From: Eucommia ulmoides
Lineage: Eukaryota; Streptophyta; Magnoliopsida; Garryales; Eucommiaceae
Direction of reading: 5' to 3'
Length of the DNA: 64,000 nucleotides
Assembly (NCBI GenBank): GCA_016647705.1
Contig: CM028335.1
Coordinates: 4,645,501-4,709,500 of the forward strand
This document shows positions 43,608-55,326 of this stretch, piece after piece; within the stretch, counting starts at the first letter, position 1; the number at the start of each line of letters is the position of its first letter. The notes beneath the pieces are model-generated. The model ran no database searches, was not told the DNA's origin, and was given only the letters and a program-made list of their open reading frames with translations. The position numbers and the translations under genes are program-made.

Positions 43608-46600
43608 TCAAGATTTAAGACGCAAAAATCGTGACCTAACACCCTTAGAACCAAGACCATCACCTCTATTGTCCTTATCGTCCTCCGCCATGTCATCGTC
43701 GCTACTAAACGATTTTAAGGAAGATCTTGTCTGAAGGCTCATGCGTCTGGGGATAAAGACATTGAAGTAATAACTCGAGATTTTTCTCCTGCACTTGGAT
43801 GGGAGCGATTTCGACGCACGTTTCATTAAATTATTTCCTTTTGATTGCGTATAATTTTTGAAAATCGACTCGAATTTTTGCTCCTCGATTTTAGTCCATG
43901 ATTTTGATACAACTTCGCCCATCTCATCGAACTTCCAACTGAAAAAAAGGCGACCCAGATATCGTTTTAGAAGCAGTTGTTCTTCTGAAATGTGTTTCTT
44001 AATGCAATCGGTTGATCCTGGAGAGAGACAAGAGCAAGAGTCAGGTCTCCCTTTTCCGACTTTTCTTGTTGTTTTCTTCATTTTTCGGCTTTTAAAGGGC
44101 CAAACCCGTGTTCCTAGCCACCTTAAAGTTTCAGAATCATTATTTTTACGGTTATTCTTCTTCTTCGTTGTCGGAGGAGACCAATCCGGGACGTCAGCCT
44201 GGAAGCCCGGCCCAATCGGAACGGTCATTCTTTGAAGATGATCGCCGATGAAGTTCAATAGTCGGATCGACCGGCGAGGTTCCTGAAGGTTCTTTCTCTT
44301 TGGTTTGGTGTTTGAACCGTGAACCGAGAAAACTGAATCCAACTGTTGGTTCACCGGGCTTGTAGGGTTTGATCCGTCGGATTCGACCGAAATTCCTCGT
44401 TTCATTTGAGAAGGCTCCTCAAACGTCAACATACTGCCGGAGCTGTAAGAGTTGACCAGGGTTTTCCGGCTATAACTTTCGGCAGAGTCAACTGAATTGA
44501 GCAAGCACGAAGCGGACGAGGTGCCGGATGACTGTCTTGTACTCAAATTCATACCATTTTGTTGATCGGGTATCTCTGAAACCATTGAGGGGGCATTTTT
44601 GAACTTTTCTTTCAAAAACTGTTTCAGTATTCGCTTTCTCTGGAAAAAAAAAAAAAAAAAAAAAAAGAATTATAAAAAGTACATAAAAAAAAGTTATTAA
44701 ACGGTACCTTAGCAATTTTCTTTATGGGTGGAGATGACAATGGTTCGATTTTGAGCAAATTTAACTAAACCAAAACCGAAACCGTTAGGCATATAACAAA
44801 TCCAAAACTCAAACCAAAACCGTTGGTTTTTTAGGCCCCGTTTGGTAACCATTTCCATTTCAGAAATTCCCATTCCATTCCCAAATTTTTAATAATTCTA
44901 TTTCGCTACGTTTGGTACGTTGGAATAGAATGAAAAGGAATGGAATGACAATAGGATTGGAATTAGTATGGTAATGGAATGGAATGGTCATTACCATTCC
45001 TATATTTGGTGACAAAAAGGATTAACATGTGGTGTTGGAATGACATCAAAAGGTAAAATAATAATTTTATTGAATTTTCAAACAGTATAATAGTTAATTA
45101 ATTAAATTTCATTTGAATTTAAATATTTATTTAGTATTTGATCTCGTTTTTTGGCCAATTATTGATTAAAACCTAATCCTATATAATTGGGATTAAGGAT
45201 TCCTTAGTAATAGGAATGTGATTAAATCCTATGTACCAAACATAGGAATGGAATGACCATTCCCATAGTCATTCCAATCCCATCTTAAATCCCGCGTACC
45301 AAACGCCACCTTTGGAAATAGCGTTTGGTAATTTTTATTTCCGTTTCCATTTCATTCCCATTTGAGAATTGTGCCCACTTTTTTCTTAAGAAATGAGAAA
45401 CAAAAAAAAGTTGTTTCTCATTATTCCCATTCCATTCCCAAAACACATGGTCACTATTTATCTACCGGCGACCACCGTCCGCCGCCGCCCGCCGGCCACC
45501 GTCCCTCGCCGCCGCCGGTCACCTTCCCCCGCCGCCGTCGGCCATCTCCGGTGACCGTCACCGGTCATCGTCCAGCCGTCGCTGGCGACGACGCCATTGC
45601 TTCCCGGCCGGCGTCGCTGGCACCACCGCCGTCCGGTCATCGCCAGCCGGCTAGCTACGGCACCACCGCCGTCAGGCCAAAACAGAAAAGAAAAAAAAAA
45701 AAAAAAAAAAGATTTTAGGATAAAATCGTTACCAAACACAATTCTCTTCCCAAAACAAAAAAAAAATTATCGTTACCAAACGCGATTCTACTCCCAAAAA
45801 GAAAACAAAATTCCCATTCCATCCTATCCCATTCTCATCCCACTGCTGGAATAGAAACAGAAACGGTTACCAAATGCCACCTTAGAAAAAAGTTTTAAAA
45901 CAGAATCGTTTAATTTTATACAAAATTAAAACGGTTAAACTGTTAATATTTTTTAATTTTAAATAAAACCAAAACCGAAACCGCGAAACATTGTATATAT
46001 CTATAACATATAAATACACACTAGGGGTCAAAATGTAAATAAAAAAAATGAAGAAAATATATATTATAAAAATATATTTAAAATACCAGTTACGTGATTT
46101 GATTTCACGGTTACTATCCCAAAACCAAAATAAAAACCGCTTCAATTTTCAATTTTGAAACCAAACGGTAACCAAACCATTTAATCGATTTCAAAACCGA
46201 ACCATTCGATTACCCGTTGATTCAGGTTGAATTGTCATCCTATTTATGGGGTTTCTTCTCTTCTTCACTCCTCAGGGTTACCAAAAAGAGAATCCAGGAG
46301 TCCAGAACAACCCACAAACAAGAAGCTATTCACTAACCCATTACCCTCAAGTAATCTTATATTCCAGGAATTCACTTGAGGACCTAATGATTTCCATAAT
46401 TTACACACTCACACCTCCAAAGATTTCCATCTAACCATTTCAAACCTCTATTTTAAAACCGTTCTACAGTTACTGGATACCAAATTGATGTTAGGTTTAT
46501 CTCATATTGGATGTGAAAAAGACTGGTGGTCAGGTTATAAGTGTGAGGAAAAGCATGAACTAGTTTTTGGGGTTGAGAGGAACTCAAGACCACCCTACAC

Positions 46601-47423
46601 TGGTATCAGAAATCAGCAGGTTACAACAACTCTAACCCAAAAACCATAAAGGGAGAGACTGGTCCAGAGTTAGCCGACCATAGACCCAATGTGTGAGGAG
46701 GAGATTGCTGGTTTTATCCCACATCAGATGTGTAAGGGGTTGCTGCTCAAGTTATAAGTGTAAGGAAAACTTCACCTCATGACCTCACTTTTAGAGTTGA
46801 GAAAGGCTCAAGACCACCTTACCCTGGTATCAGACCCCAACGGGTTACAACAATTCTGACCTAATAGCCACAAAGGGAGACTAGTTGAGAGTTAGCTGAT
46901 CAAAAACCCGATGTGTGAGGAGAAGATTGTTGGGTTTATTCCACATTAGATGTGGAAGAGGTTGAGGGTTAAGTTATAAGTGTGATGAGGGAAAACCTCA
47001 CCTTATGAGCTAACTTTTGGAGATGAGAGAAATCTAAGACCCCTATACATTGACATGTGCACGAAAATACCGAAATTTTAAAGGCAATAAATCACTAAAA
47101 TACTCGCTAATTGCTATATAAACAGTAATAACTTCAAAGAAATACAAGAAAAAATTGGGAAAGCTTACTCTAGGAAATTCAGCATCACCAAGAGCCGCAA
47201 CTTTTCTAACTCTAAGAGTCTGATTCCACAAAGGCTGAATCGAATCCGATGATACTCTTGACTTGCAAGGATCCATGGCAAGTACTTTCAGCTGAGACAA
47301 CATTTCACTATCAGAGTATCTTCCAAATACAGATTTTCTCTGTACAGCGGTGTCTCCTTCTTGTGCAGAGGTTGAAGCATTGTTTGATCCCCTCCTTGCT
47401 CTCTTCGTTACACACGTCTTCAT
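43608..47423 (-). CDS. ELM2-domain (SANT-like) nuclear protein, two coding exons
   Basis: Coding exon 1 is 47423-47169 (85 codons, ending before GTAAGC). Exon 2 is 44639-43608 after TTTTTCCAG. The junction is in phase and gives 428 aa. The N-terminus is basic (MKTCVTKRARRG). The ELM2 core MTVPIGPGFQADVPDWSPP lies at about residues 222-240. It is followed by ETLRWLGTRVWPF and a C-terminal SANT-like segment with KRYLGRLFFSWKFDEMGEVV and RKISSYYFNVFIPRR. This layout matches plant ELM2/MYB-like proteins of the Arabidopsis At1g26580/At2g03470 type. ELM2-SANT proteins generally act with class I histone deacetylases in the nucleus; that role is inferred. The 2529-bp intron is filled with MITEs and a TRIM array, yet its splice sites are intact. 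Confidence 0.9.
44834..45881. mobile_element. GC-cored MITE (family G), copy 2, in the ELM2 gene intron
   Basis: TTA flanks it (44831-44833 and 45882-45884). The ends GGCCCCGTTTGGTAACC and reversed GGTGGCATTTGGTAACC match copy 1 at 11699-12399, as do the CCGCC-rich core (about 45465-45680), the A-run after AAAACAGAAAAG and the right part. It is longer than copy 1 because another element (44904-45310) is inserted in its left arm. Confidence 0.82.
44904..45310. mobile_element. MITE nested inside MITE G2
   Basis: TTT occurs on both sides (44901-44903 and 45311-45313), whereas the empty site in copy G1 (TCTGTTTGGGAATAGCG) has a single TTT. The ends CGCTACGTTTGGTACG and reversed GGTGGCGTTTGGTACG form an inverted repeat. 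The interior contains GGAATGG/CCATTCC motifs. The empty site makes this a firm call. Confidence 0.8.
46488..47042 (+). mobile_element. Tandem TRIM array: LTR-internal-LTR-internal-LTR
   Basis: Three LTR-like units start at about 46491, 46709 and 46929 with TTAGGTTTATCTC, TGGTTTTATCCCAC and TTGGGTTTATTCCAC. Each runs through AAGTTATAAGTGT and a GAG(A)AACTCAAGACC-type end. Units 1 and 2 are followed by CTGGTATCAGA, like the initiator-Met primer site, then about 90 bp of internal sequence and a purine tract GTGTGAGGAGGAGATTG or GTGTGAGGAGAAGATTG. The period is about 220 bp. LTRs near 115 bp with a tiny internal region are typical of TRIM elements. The array ends 126 bp from the coding exon 1 donor. 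Confidence 0.75.
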
Positions 47424-49480
47424 TTTTAGAACAAGTCGGTCTTAATTTGGTATCTTCGATTGAACCCTGTCATCAAAACTCATATAAAATTACACTTTCT
47501 AACATTATAAGCAATATACAAACTATGTTAATCATGATTGTTCTCTAAAAAGTAGTGCAAAATTTTATCTTGAAGCCACACATCCAAGCTGAAGACGGAA
47601 AAGATGAAAAAGAACTCTTAAAAAATCAAACAAGAGAACGGATAAAGGCAAACAATAAACCCAGGGTTTGTATACAGAAAGTGGACTATAAAAACTCATG
47701 AATTGGATTCAGTAGAACTATCATGTGTCCATCGATATTCAATGGATAGTCGTCAACAGTTCTAAATCAATCCATTAGCAACAACTATATCTTCACATTC
47801 GTTTTAACCACATAATATAGCCCATAACTGAATCAAATATTCAAAATGATGACAGATAATCATCATTCTCCAACCACACGGATCAGCATATTGATTCAGC
47901 ATTACCGTCAGAATTGATTCCGATGAGGGTTATTTTTGTGCATATAGATGACCCAACAATCACAAACTCTCAACAAGACTGATAATCCGATGACTGAGGG
48001 CGCCACCAAAGAAGTCCTACTTTAGGAATCATCAGCCCCAATTTGACGAAATGGGGTGATCCTGGCATGACCATGCCTGTGAAGTTTCTCACAATCAAAA
48101 AACAATTATTGTGGATGCAGGATCCTTGGAATCAAAGGAAATCTATACAAATCAGATTGAGGGAGCCAATTGATTCCTCGACCCTATACTCCTTCAAATC
48201 AGATTGAGGGAGCCAATTGATTGAGGGCTGTAGGAACCTATACTCCAAATCGGATTGAGGGCCCAAACCTCCTTCACAGGTACACAAAAACTGCCATACA
48301 TACTCCAGGCTATTCATGACTTAGTCTTAATCCAACTATTGAAATCAGCTACAAAGGCAAAACCCCAGCCAACATCTTACTTCGTCTCGCAGGAACCTGC
48401 GAGGAATTGACAGAGCATGCCATTTTTTACTTTTGATTGAATTTCGATACCATCAGGTAGTTTCTTAAAGCTCATGATGCAAAAGAAGAAGGGGTGTGTG
48501 AAACCCCAACTTCCTTATGTAGATGAACAAATATAGCAGTTCATGAGCATGAACTACGACAAGCATTAATTGTAATATCCCACTTCACATTCATTGATAA
48601 AAACTTAACCACATAAAACCAGCCAAAACTGAATCAAAACGAGGTCAACTAACCAATATTTTCCAACCAACAAGCATAGAAAATGAAACCAGAACACTGC
48701 CAATGACACCTTTCAGTATATTGATTTAGCATTGCCGTCACAACCTCTCAACAAGACTGATAACCCGAGAAGGACACCCCCATCGAGGTCCTGCTTCGGA
48801 AATCATCAACCAAAATTGCGGAGCCACAACAATCCCCGAGTGAACACCTACGCCCTGTTCAGCTCCTCTGTCTCGCCATAGGTGTTTGCTCAAGATCAAC
48901 AATCCTGGGGATAACTAATCAATACATCGACCGAAGCAGCTAAATAATCCTCGAAATTAAAATCTAATGTACACTAAACCCTAAACCCTACCTTTTCAAA
49001 GTACGCAAAAACTAGTAAGCTACGGTGCCTAGATTTCCTGGCAGGATCAAATTCACAACAGTTTCCACATTCAAGGTGAAGATAATTACGGAAAAATGCG
49101 AATCGTGGCTCTTAATTAAGCTGAACAAATAAGAAGTGGAGTCTAAGGAGAGACCATGAACCTAGGGTTTCTTTGCAAACGAGAAGCAGAATATGAACCG
49201 TTGATCTGAACTCGTTAGAAATCGCAAAACTCGATCCACATTCAGCGGATAATCATCCAAAGTTCTAACACGGATCCATTAACGATAGCTATGCTCATGC
49301 ATAGATACGCATTGTGAGGAGCATAGAGTTAAAGACGCCGATCAAGCTAGAACCAGAGAAGGAATCCATGATGAGGAGCTCGATTAACTTAGGGTTTTCT
49401 GATGCCCTCTGAGGACTGAGGCAGTCTCTCTCTCTCTCTCTAGCGAGAAAGAGAGAAGAACTGTGGGAAGCACAAGCCCC
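47424..49480 (-). promoter_or_regulatory. Probable 5' leader, leader intron and promoter of the ELM2 gene
   Basis: No competing gene is seen. At 49295-49480 (minus strand) there is a (GA)n tract, an ACCCTAAG motif and a short ORF, the usual look of a plant first exon. Between this and the start codon lie an imperfect duplication at about 48143-48255 (AATCAGATTGAGGGAGCCAA) and two adjacent telobox motifs (AAACCCTA, 48976-48990). Exact leader splicing cannot be read. Confidence 0.4.
49295..49369 (-). other. Candidate 24-codon upstream ORF
   Basis: ATG at 49369 (minus) opens MDSFSGSSLIGVFNSMLLTM, with four more codons, then TGA at 49297-49295. It sits after the GA-rich presumed transcript start. 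If the leader is right it would be a uORF; the peptide is not recognised. Confidence 0.25.
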
Positions 49481-49686
49481 TCAAATTTATTTTTGATGGC
49501 TTTATACAAAGAGAGAAATTAAATGGAAAAAAACAAAAAACAAAAAGGAAATAATTATTCTTGTCAAATAACATTCGTGCCCCTACTTGTTTGGATGGAG
49601 TCGAAGGAAGCAGAGGAAGCAGGAGCGAGAGGCGAAGAGGAGTGTGTGTTTTTGGATGGGGAGAAGAGTTTAGGAAGGAAGATTAA

Positions 49687-49757
49687 GGTGGCGTTTGATT
49701 AATGTTTTTGCTTTTTTATTTTTATAATTGAGATGAGATGAAATGGGATGTTGGGAT
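49687..49757. mobile_element. Left piece of a family T MITE, split by the gypsy insertion
   Basis: GGTGGCGTTTGATTAATGTT after TAA resembles the left end at 42997. After the gypsy element, from 53553, the sequence resumes with AAACATGTTTGGTAACAACC and TTTAAATGTATGGTGG, the internal blocks of the 42997 copy. The right end cannot be found; two more elements lie in that direction. Confidence 0.5.
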
Positions 49758-50540
49758 AATAATGCGAATCACACTAATAATTATTGAGACATGAAATCAA
49801 CTTAGGGTTTCTTCGTTACTGGTCGAGTTAAATTCAAATTTTATGACAAAAAAATACAAAAGACAAAAGTTTAGATAAATTACTTTGATTCAATATTTAT
49901 GAACGAAACGCGAATCAATGATATAAGTAATAATCTTGACCCAATAATTATAAAAAATCACAAACCAAAGATTAAACGCTATAAGAAATCTTGATAAGTT
50001 TAGAAAAGTTCTCTAAAGAATTTAAAGAGAAAAACCCTCTAAATTATATTAATCAATATCAAAGTTGTTATTTTCTCAAGGCTACAATGCCTCTTAAATA
50101 GGTAGCCAAGAGAACTCTATCAAAATAGGTTGCCACATATTTAAAAGAATTCCTAACTATGTGGAAGACAAAATCAAAGAAATGAAGAAACCTTCTAACT
50201 ACTCTTAATTTAAAAAGGAAAACACTACTTGACAATTCTGTCTTACAAATCAGCCAATAAATGATCTAAAATAAAATTAAAAGACTAATTAATAAAATAA
50301 ATAAGTTAAAATTCGTGGGCCTCATCCTAGACCTATTTAAGTTCACGTTTTAAGCTCATTCGTTTGCCTTGATGAGGTGGACTAGACCATGATTGTCAGT
50401 TGAGCCTAATTTAGGCTTCACTATTGTGGACTTAGCCCAAATCTCTTAAATTAATCCATTAAATGTTTCGTTGAATCTTGCCCTAGAGGCCTAATTGACA
50501 CATGTAGCGAATCATTTGATGGTGCTCGTTGATTCTCATA
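49758..50540 (-). repeat. 3' LTR of the gypsy element
   Basis: Aligns with 52746-53547 over its length (AACTTAGGGTTTCTTC, GCCACATATTTA, CTTGCCTTGATGAGGTGGAC). The outer bases are not the usual CA; the end is set by GGGAT. Confidence 0.8.
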
Positions 50541-50712
50541 ATTCCCTCTCTCTTTAAAAGATTCGTCCTCAAATCTTCACCATAATGTTGTTAATAACTC
50601 GGCAATCAACGCACATTCACCAAGTTTCATCCTTGTTAAGCACAAGTAGCACCGGTGCCGTGCACGAACTCATGCTCTCTCTTACGTGTCATTTGGTCAT
50701 TAACTCTACAAC

Positions 50713-50925
50713 TTACTTTTGAAGTTCCTTTGTCTTCTTCAGATTACTCCTATAGGCTGGTTGGTTAGGAATTGTTGTGTCGAGCACAAAATCCATTTGA
50801 TGCTTGATCCCTCTAATAGGTGGCAATCCGCTGGGCACATCATTAGAAAACACGTCCTTATATTCTTTGTTGTTGATGCGACATCTAGTATGAAAAATAT
50901 TCTCCCTTTGTTGTTCCATGCTATC
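50713..50925 (-). pseudogene. Gypsy pol stub: protease start joined to pre-RT segment
   Basis: The frame reads QRENIFHTRCRINNK, the usual start of the gypsy protease region. It passes without a stop to EYKDVFSNDVPSGLPPIRGI and then NQPAYRSN, the segment just upstream of the reverse transcriptase. Everything normally between them, including the protease active site, is missing, as is all of RT downstream. Confidence 0.75.
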
Positions 50926-51091
50926 TTCCGTGACTTGGGCAACGCCTTACCACAAGTGACTCTCCCTCCACCGGATACTCCATATCATTATCACAAGCAT
51001 CCTCAAGTGGAGGCATCTGGTCATCATCACTGTCGTTTTCGATTTCCACATCTCCATTAGCTCGTGTTATTATGGTCCTCTTATTTGGGCA

Positions 51092-52142
51092 TTATGAAGT
51101 TATGTGACCTACTCCCAAACAACGAAAATATTTAATATCTTGATTACGAGTTTGAGTTTCAATTTTACCTTTGTTGTTATTGGACACATCATATCTCCCT
51201 TTCGGTGGTTCGGCTTTGAATTCTGAAACAACCCCTTCGTCTTGTCTCCCATTCAGCCTCCATAAAATAGAGGATCTCAGATTTTGAAATGACCAAATTC
51301 CATTCCTTTTAAGTTGTCGTTCTACCTTTATTGCCATGTGCACTATGTCCTCCAACTCTACGTAGTGTTGCAACTCCACCACATTGGCAATTTTTGGATT
51401 CAACCCGTTCAAGAATCTTGCCATAGTAGCTTCTCTATCCTCCTCGACATTAGTCCGGATCATAGCGATCTCCATTTCCTTATGGTAGTCGGCCACGCTC
51501 CGATAGTCTTGAGTAAGACCTTGTAACTTTTGGTACAAGTCCCTATAGTAGTGACTAGGGACAAACTATCTCCTCACGATGGCCTTCATTTTCGCCCATG
51601 TCTCGATAAGCCTGTCATGGTTTCTCCTCTTGTTCCTTCACAAGTTGATCCCACCAAATTATACCATAGTCAAGAAATTTTATTACAACAAGTTTTACCT
51701 TTTTCTCCTCAGAGTAGTTGTGACACTCCAATATTAACTCCATCTTATTCTCTCACTCCAAGTATGCTTTGGAATTATTATTTTCTTGGAACGACGATAT
51801 CTTTATCTTGATACTTCCCAAGTTATTATCAATCCGTTTCCTGTATACATGTCCAAATCTGCCTAAGCTTGCATTCGAGATGTGAGTATCTTTATGTAGG
51901 TCATCCCCATAATCATCTTCATATTCATACTTAAGTAGATTTCTCTCTCTTTGTTGCATATTAGGAGCTCTAGGTAGATGCTCCCTTTGTGAACGAGCCT
52001 CAACTTTGTCTATTCTCTCATACACTTCATCAAATCATTATTTCAACCGTTCAAACTTTTGGTTCAAGGACTTAAAGAAGAGTTTAAAGTCTATTGCCTC
52101 ATGTGTTTCATCGGACGAGCTTTTATTTGTTTCTTGAGACAT
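51092..52142 (-). pseudogene. Gypsy gag remnant
   Basis: Starts MSQETNKSSSDETHEAIDFK at 52142. It continues with ERIDKVEARSQREHLPRAPN and NNLGSIKIKISSFQENNNSK before a frame break near 51750. The gag core follows: [61 protein letters not shown] damaged zinc knuckle ([12 protein letters not shown], first Cys lost) and a stop end it. This is the standard plant gypsy retrotrans_gag family. Internal stops (about 52040) show it is dead. Confidence 0.85.
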
Positions 52143-52745
52143 GTTTGATAACCTGCAAAACAAAGTAAGTAAACCTGACAAACATTCCCTAATGTGTTTC
52201 CTTCAAGATTGTTGGCACTCACATTCGTATTTCACTCAAATTCGTCTTTTACCCTCTTATGAGTTCACACTCTCTTGTTTTTTTTTTATTCCTTAGTTAA
52301 CTCTTTTAATTCTTTATTGAACTTAACCAATCCCAATCAAAAATTTCACGTGACAATCCTAACTCAATGATTCACTTGCTAAGAATGAGATTTAGGAAAA
52401 AAGGCAGAACGAACAAGAACAACACAAAGGATAAGCTTATGGAATAGAATAAGAAGAAATTAAATCTCAAAATGGACTGTTGGATTTTTTTAATCTGATT
52501 TTTTTTTCTATTTTTTTAAATGATAAAATTCAACTACATTTAAAACGAGATTTAACCAGATTAAAGATACACCGCGTTTTTTTTTTTTTTTTTTTTTATC
52601 GAGATCTGACCAAATTTGAATACACATTGTTTTAATCAAAATCTGACCAGATTTGGCGATACAATTTGGAAATAAAAATAGATATCGAATAATGAAAAAT
52701 ACGAATAGATAAAAATATGATTTTAAAACCTTGTTCTAATTACCA

Positions 52746-53547
52746 AATTATACGAACTTCACCAAGAATTAGTGAGATCCGAAACCAACTTAGGGTTTCT
52801 TCACTAAGATCAATCTAAATTAAGATTTTATAACAAAAAACAAAAGACAGAAATTTGGATAGATTATCTTGATCCAACGTTTATGAACAAAACACGAACC
52901 AATGGTATAAGAAATGATCTTGGCCCAATGATTATAAAGAATCACGAACTAAAGATATAGAAATTGAACGCCATAATAAATCTTGATAAGTTCAAAAAAG
53001 TTCTCTAAAGAATTTAAGAGAAAAACCCTCTCAATTACATTAATCAATATCAAAGTTATGTTTTCTCAAGACGACAATGCCTCTTAAATAGGCAACCAAG
53101 ACCTAGATATATCTATCAAAATAGGCTGCCACATATTTAGAAGAATTCCTAGCAATGTGGAAGACAAAATCAAAGAAATAAAGAACCCTCCTAACTACTT
53201 TTAATTTAAGGAAAAGACTACTTGGCAATCATGCCTTACAAATAAGCCAATAAATGACCTAAAATAAAATTAAAACACTAATTGATAAAATAAATAAGTA
53301 AAAATTCATGGATCTCATCATAAGCCCATACAGGTTTACATTTTAAACTCATTCGCTTGCCTTGATGAGGTGGACTGGGATTTGATTGTCATTTGAGTCT
53401 AATTTAGGCTTTACTATTATAGATTTAACCAAAATCTCTTGAATTAATCCATTAAATGCTTCTTTGAATCTTTTGGATCTTACCCTAGTAATAAGCTCAA
53501 CTGGCACATATAGTGGATCATTTAATGGTGCTCGTTCATCCTCATCA
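52746..53547 (-). repeat. 5' LTR of the gypsy element
   Basis: Minus-strand start TGATGAGGATGAACGAGCACC at 53547; it ends at 52746 next to the primer-like site. Slightly longer than the 3' LTR. Confidence 0.8.
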
Positions 53548-53835
53548 GGGATGGGATGGGAATTATATTTATGTTTTTAAATATTTTTAAAATAGAAACA
53601 TGTTTGGTAACAACCATTGTCCTGAAAATATTTCTTTTAATTTATGAGAACAGAAACCAGAAACACGTTTGTTTGTAAATATTTTTTTTCTTTAAATGTA
53701 TGGTGGTCAGCGGGTGGTGGTAATGTCCGGCGGAGTAGTGGTGGCCTGTGGGTGGTGGTGGCTGGTGGAATGGTAGTGGGAATAATTTTGTGGGAATGAA
53801 TATGAATCAACATTTTTTTGTTTCTTAAATTCTTA

Positions 53836-54871
53836 TGGCATGTTTGGTTGAACGGAATCGAGGGCGGAATGGAATCGCGTTCCGCCCTCGATTCCTATTC
53901 CGTTGTTTGGTTCTCCAATGAAATCATTTTTGTGATTCCATTAGAATGAAATAGGATGGAATGAGATTCCATTTGAGATGGGATGGAATGAGATTCCAAC
54001 CTAATGGAATCAACATATTAAATTATATAATAACCATTGTATTTAAGACCTTGAAAATTGAGAATAAAAATTAAAAATTACGAACAGAAACAAAAATTAG
54101 AGAACATAAATAGAAATTAGATAACAGAAAATTGGGAATAGAAATAGAAAATTGAGAACAAAAAATTCAGAACAGAAACAGAAAATTGAGAACATAAACT
54201 GAAAATTGAGAACAAAAACGTAAAATTAGAGAACATAAAATTGAGAACGGAAACTGAAAATTGAGAACAAAAATAGAAAATTGATAACAGAAAATTGAGA
54301 ACAAAAACAGAAATTTAGAGAACAAAAAATTGAGAACGGAAATTGAAAATTGAGAATAAAAATTGAAAATTGAGAACAAAAATAAAAAATTGAGAACATA
54401 AACTGAAAATTGAGAGTAAAAATAGAAAATTAGATAACAGAAACTGAAAATTGCGAACAGAAACAGAAATTAGAGAATAGAAATTGAAAATTGAGAATAA
54501 AAACAGAAATTAGAGAACATAAACTTAAAATTGAATGGAATAGTGAAATATAACAAAATGAGGGAAGGAATGGAATAGTAAAATATAATAAAATTTTGTA
54601 ATAATGGCATAATGAGAACTTTATTATATTTCATTCCATTTCTTCACTCATTTCATACCAACTAAATAAGATAATGAAATAATAATTTCATAAGGTCATA
54701 ATGAGAATTTTACTATATTTCACTATTCTATTCATTCCCTTATTCCATACCAACCAAACAAGAGAATGAAATAGTAATTATATTGATAATTCTATTACAT
54801 TCCTTCTTTCATTCTATTACTTCTTCTATTCCATTTCACCCTCATTCCATTCCGTTCAACCAAACGAGCCG
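53836..54871. mobile_element. PIF/Harbinger-like MITE (family H), with expanded minisatellite
   Basis: TTA flanks it (53833-53835 and 54872-54874). The ends TGGCATGTTTGGTTGAACGG and reversed CGGCTCGTTTGGTTGAACGG form a good inverted repeat. From about 54055 to 54530 the interior is a degenerate minisatellite of AAAATTGAGAACAGAAA-type units (16-20 bp, over 20 repeats). It is the strand complement of the repeat in the element at 2687-3474. Open frames through it (for example 54167-54379 minus) are repeat artefacts. Confidence 0.8.
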
Positions 54872-54921
54872 TTAAGGAATTCATGAAATAGTCTTACATT
54901 ACACCCAGAAAGGAACATAAA

Positions 54922-55285
54922 TGTAATATCTAGAAAATTTATATTTTTGAAAATATTATTTTATAAAAGTTTAATATTTTAGGTTGTTTTGTATATTATA
55001 AAAATTTATGGTATAAATAAATATTTGATAATTTTTTGGGATTAAATGATAATTTTAAATTGACTTTTTAAAATTTTGGGACTATTGTGTTATTTGAAAT
55101 ATAATTTTAAAAGTTTTGAGATATAATTAATATATTTTTATTTTATTTTAAGAGAGAAAATTAGTATAAATAAATAAATAAAATAATAATAATAAAAATT
55201 GATGCCTTCTTAAGGAAGACATCAATTTCTAACCACATATATTTAGATAAGTATATAAATAATTAATATATGTGTTACATGTGTA

Positions 55286-55326
<41 letters not shown>

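Larger units (their letters stand above)
44725..46240. mobile_element. Old repeat with CCAAAACCGAAACC motifs, hosting MITE G2
   Basis: Sequence on both sides of MITE G2 is similar in kind (AACCAAAACCGAAACCG at 44768 and 45966) and bounded by GATGACAATGGTTCGA (about 44732) and TTGAATTGTCATCC (about 46227), a weak inverted pair. I read it as one older element or satellite-like block split by G2. The class is unknown. It lies within the ELM2 gene intron. Confidence 0.4.
49758..53547 (-). mobile_element. Non-autonomous Ty3/gypsy element with large pol deletion
   Basis: Two direct LTRs (52746-53547, the 5' LTR, and 49758-50540, the 3' LTR) flank a minus-strand interior. A perfect 5-bp target duplication GGGAT lies at 49753-49757 and 53548-53552. 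A primer-like TGGTAATTAGAACAAGG follows the 5' LTR, close to the initiator-Met site. A purine tract AAAGAGAGAGGGAA precedes the 3' LTR. Only gag and two small pol stubs remain; RT, RNase H and integrase are absent. Total length is 3.8 kb. Confidence 0.85.

Noticed and set aside
54055..54530. CRISPR-like regularly repeated array
   Set aside because: Units are degenerate, adjacent without unique spacers, and lie inside a plant MITE; it is a minisatellite.
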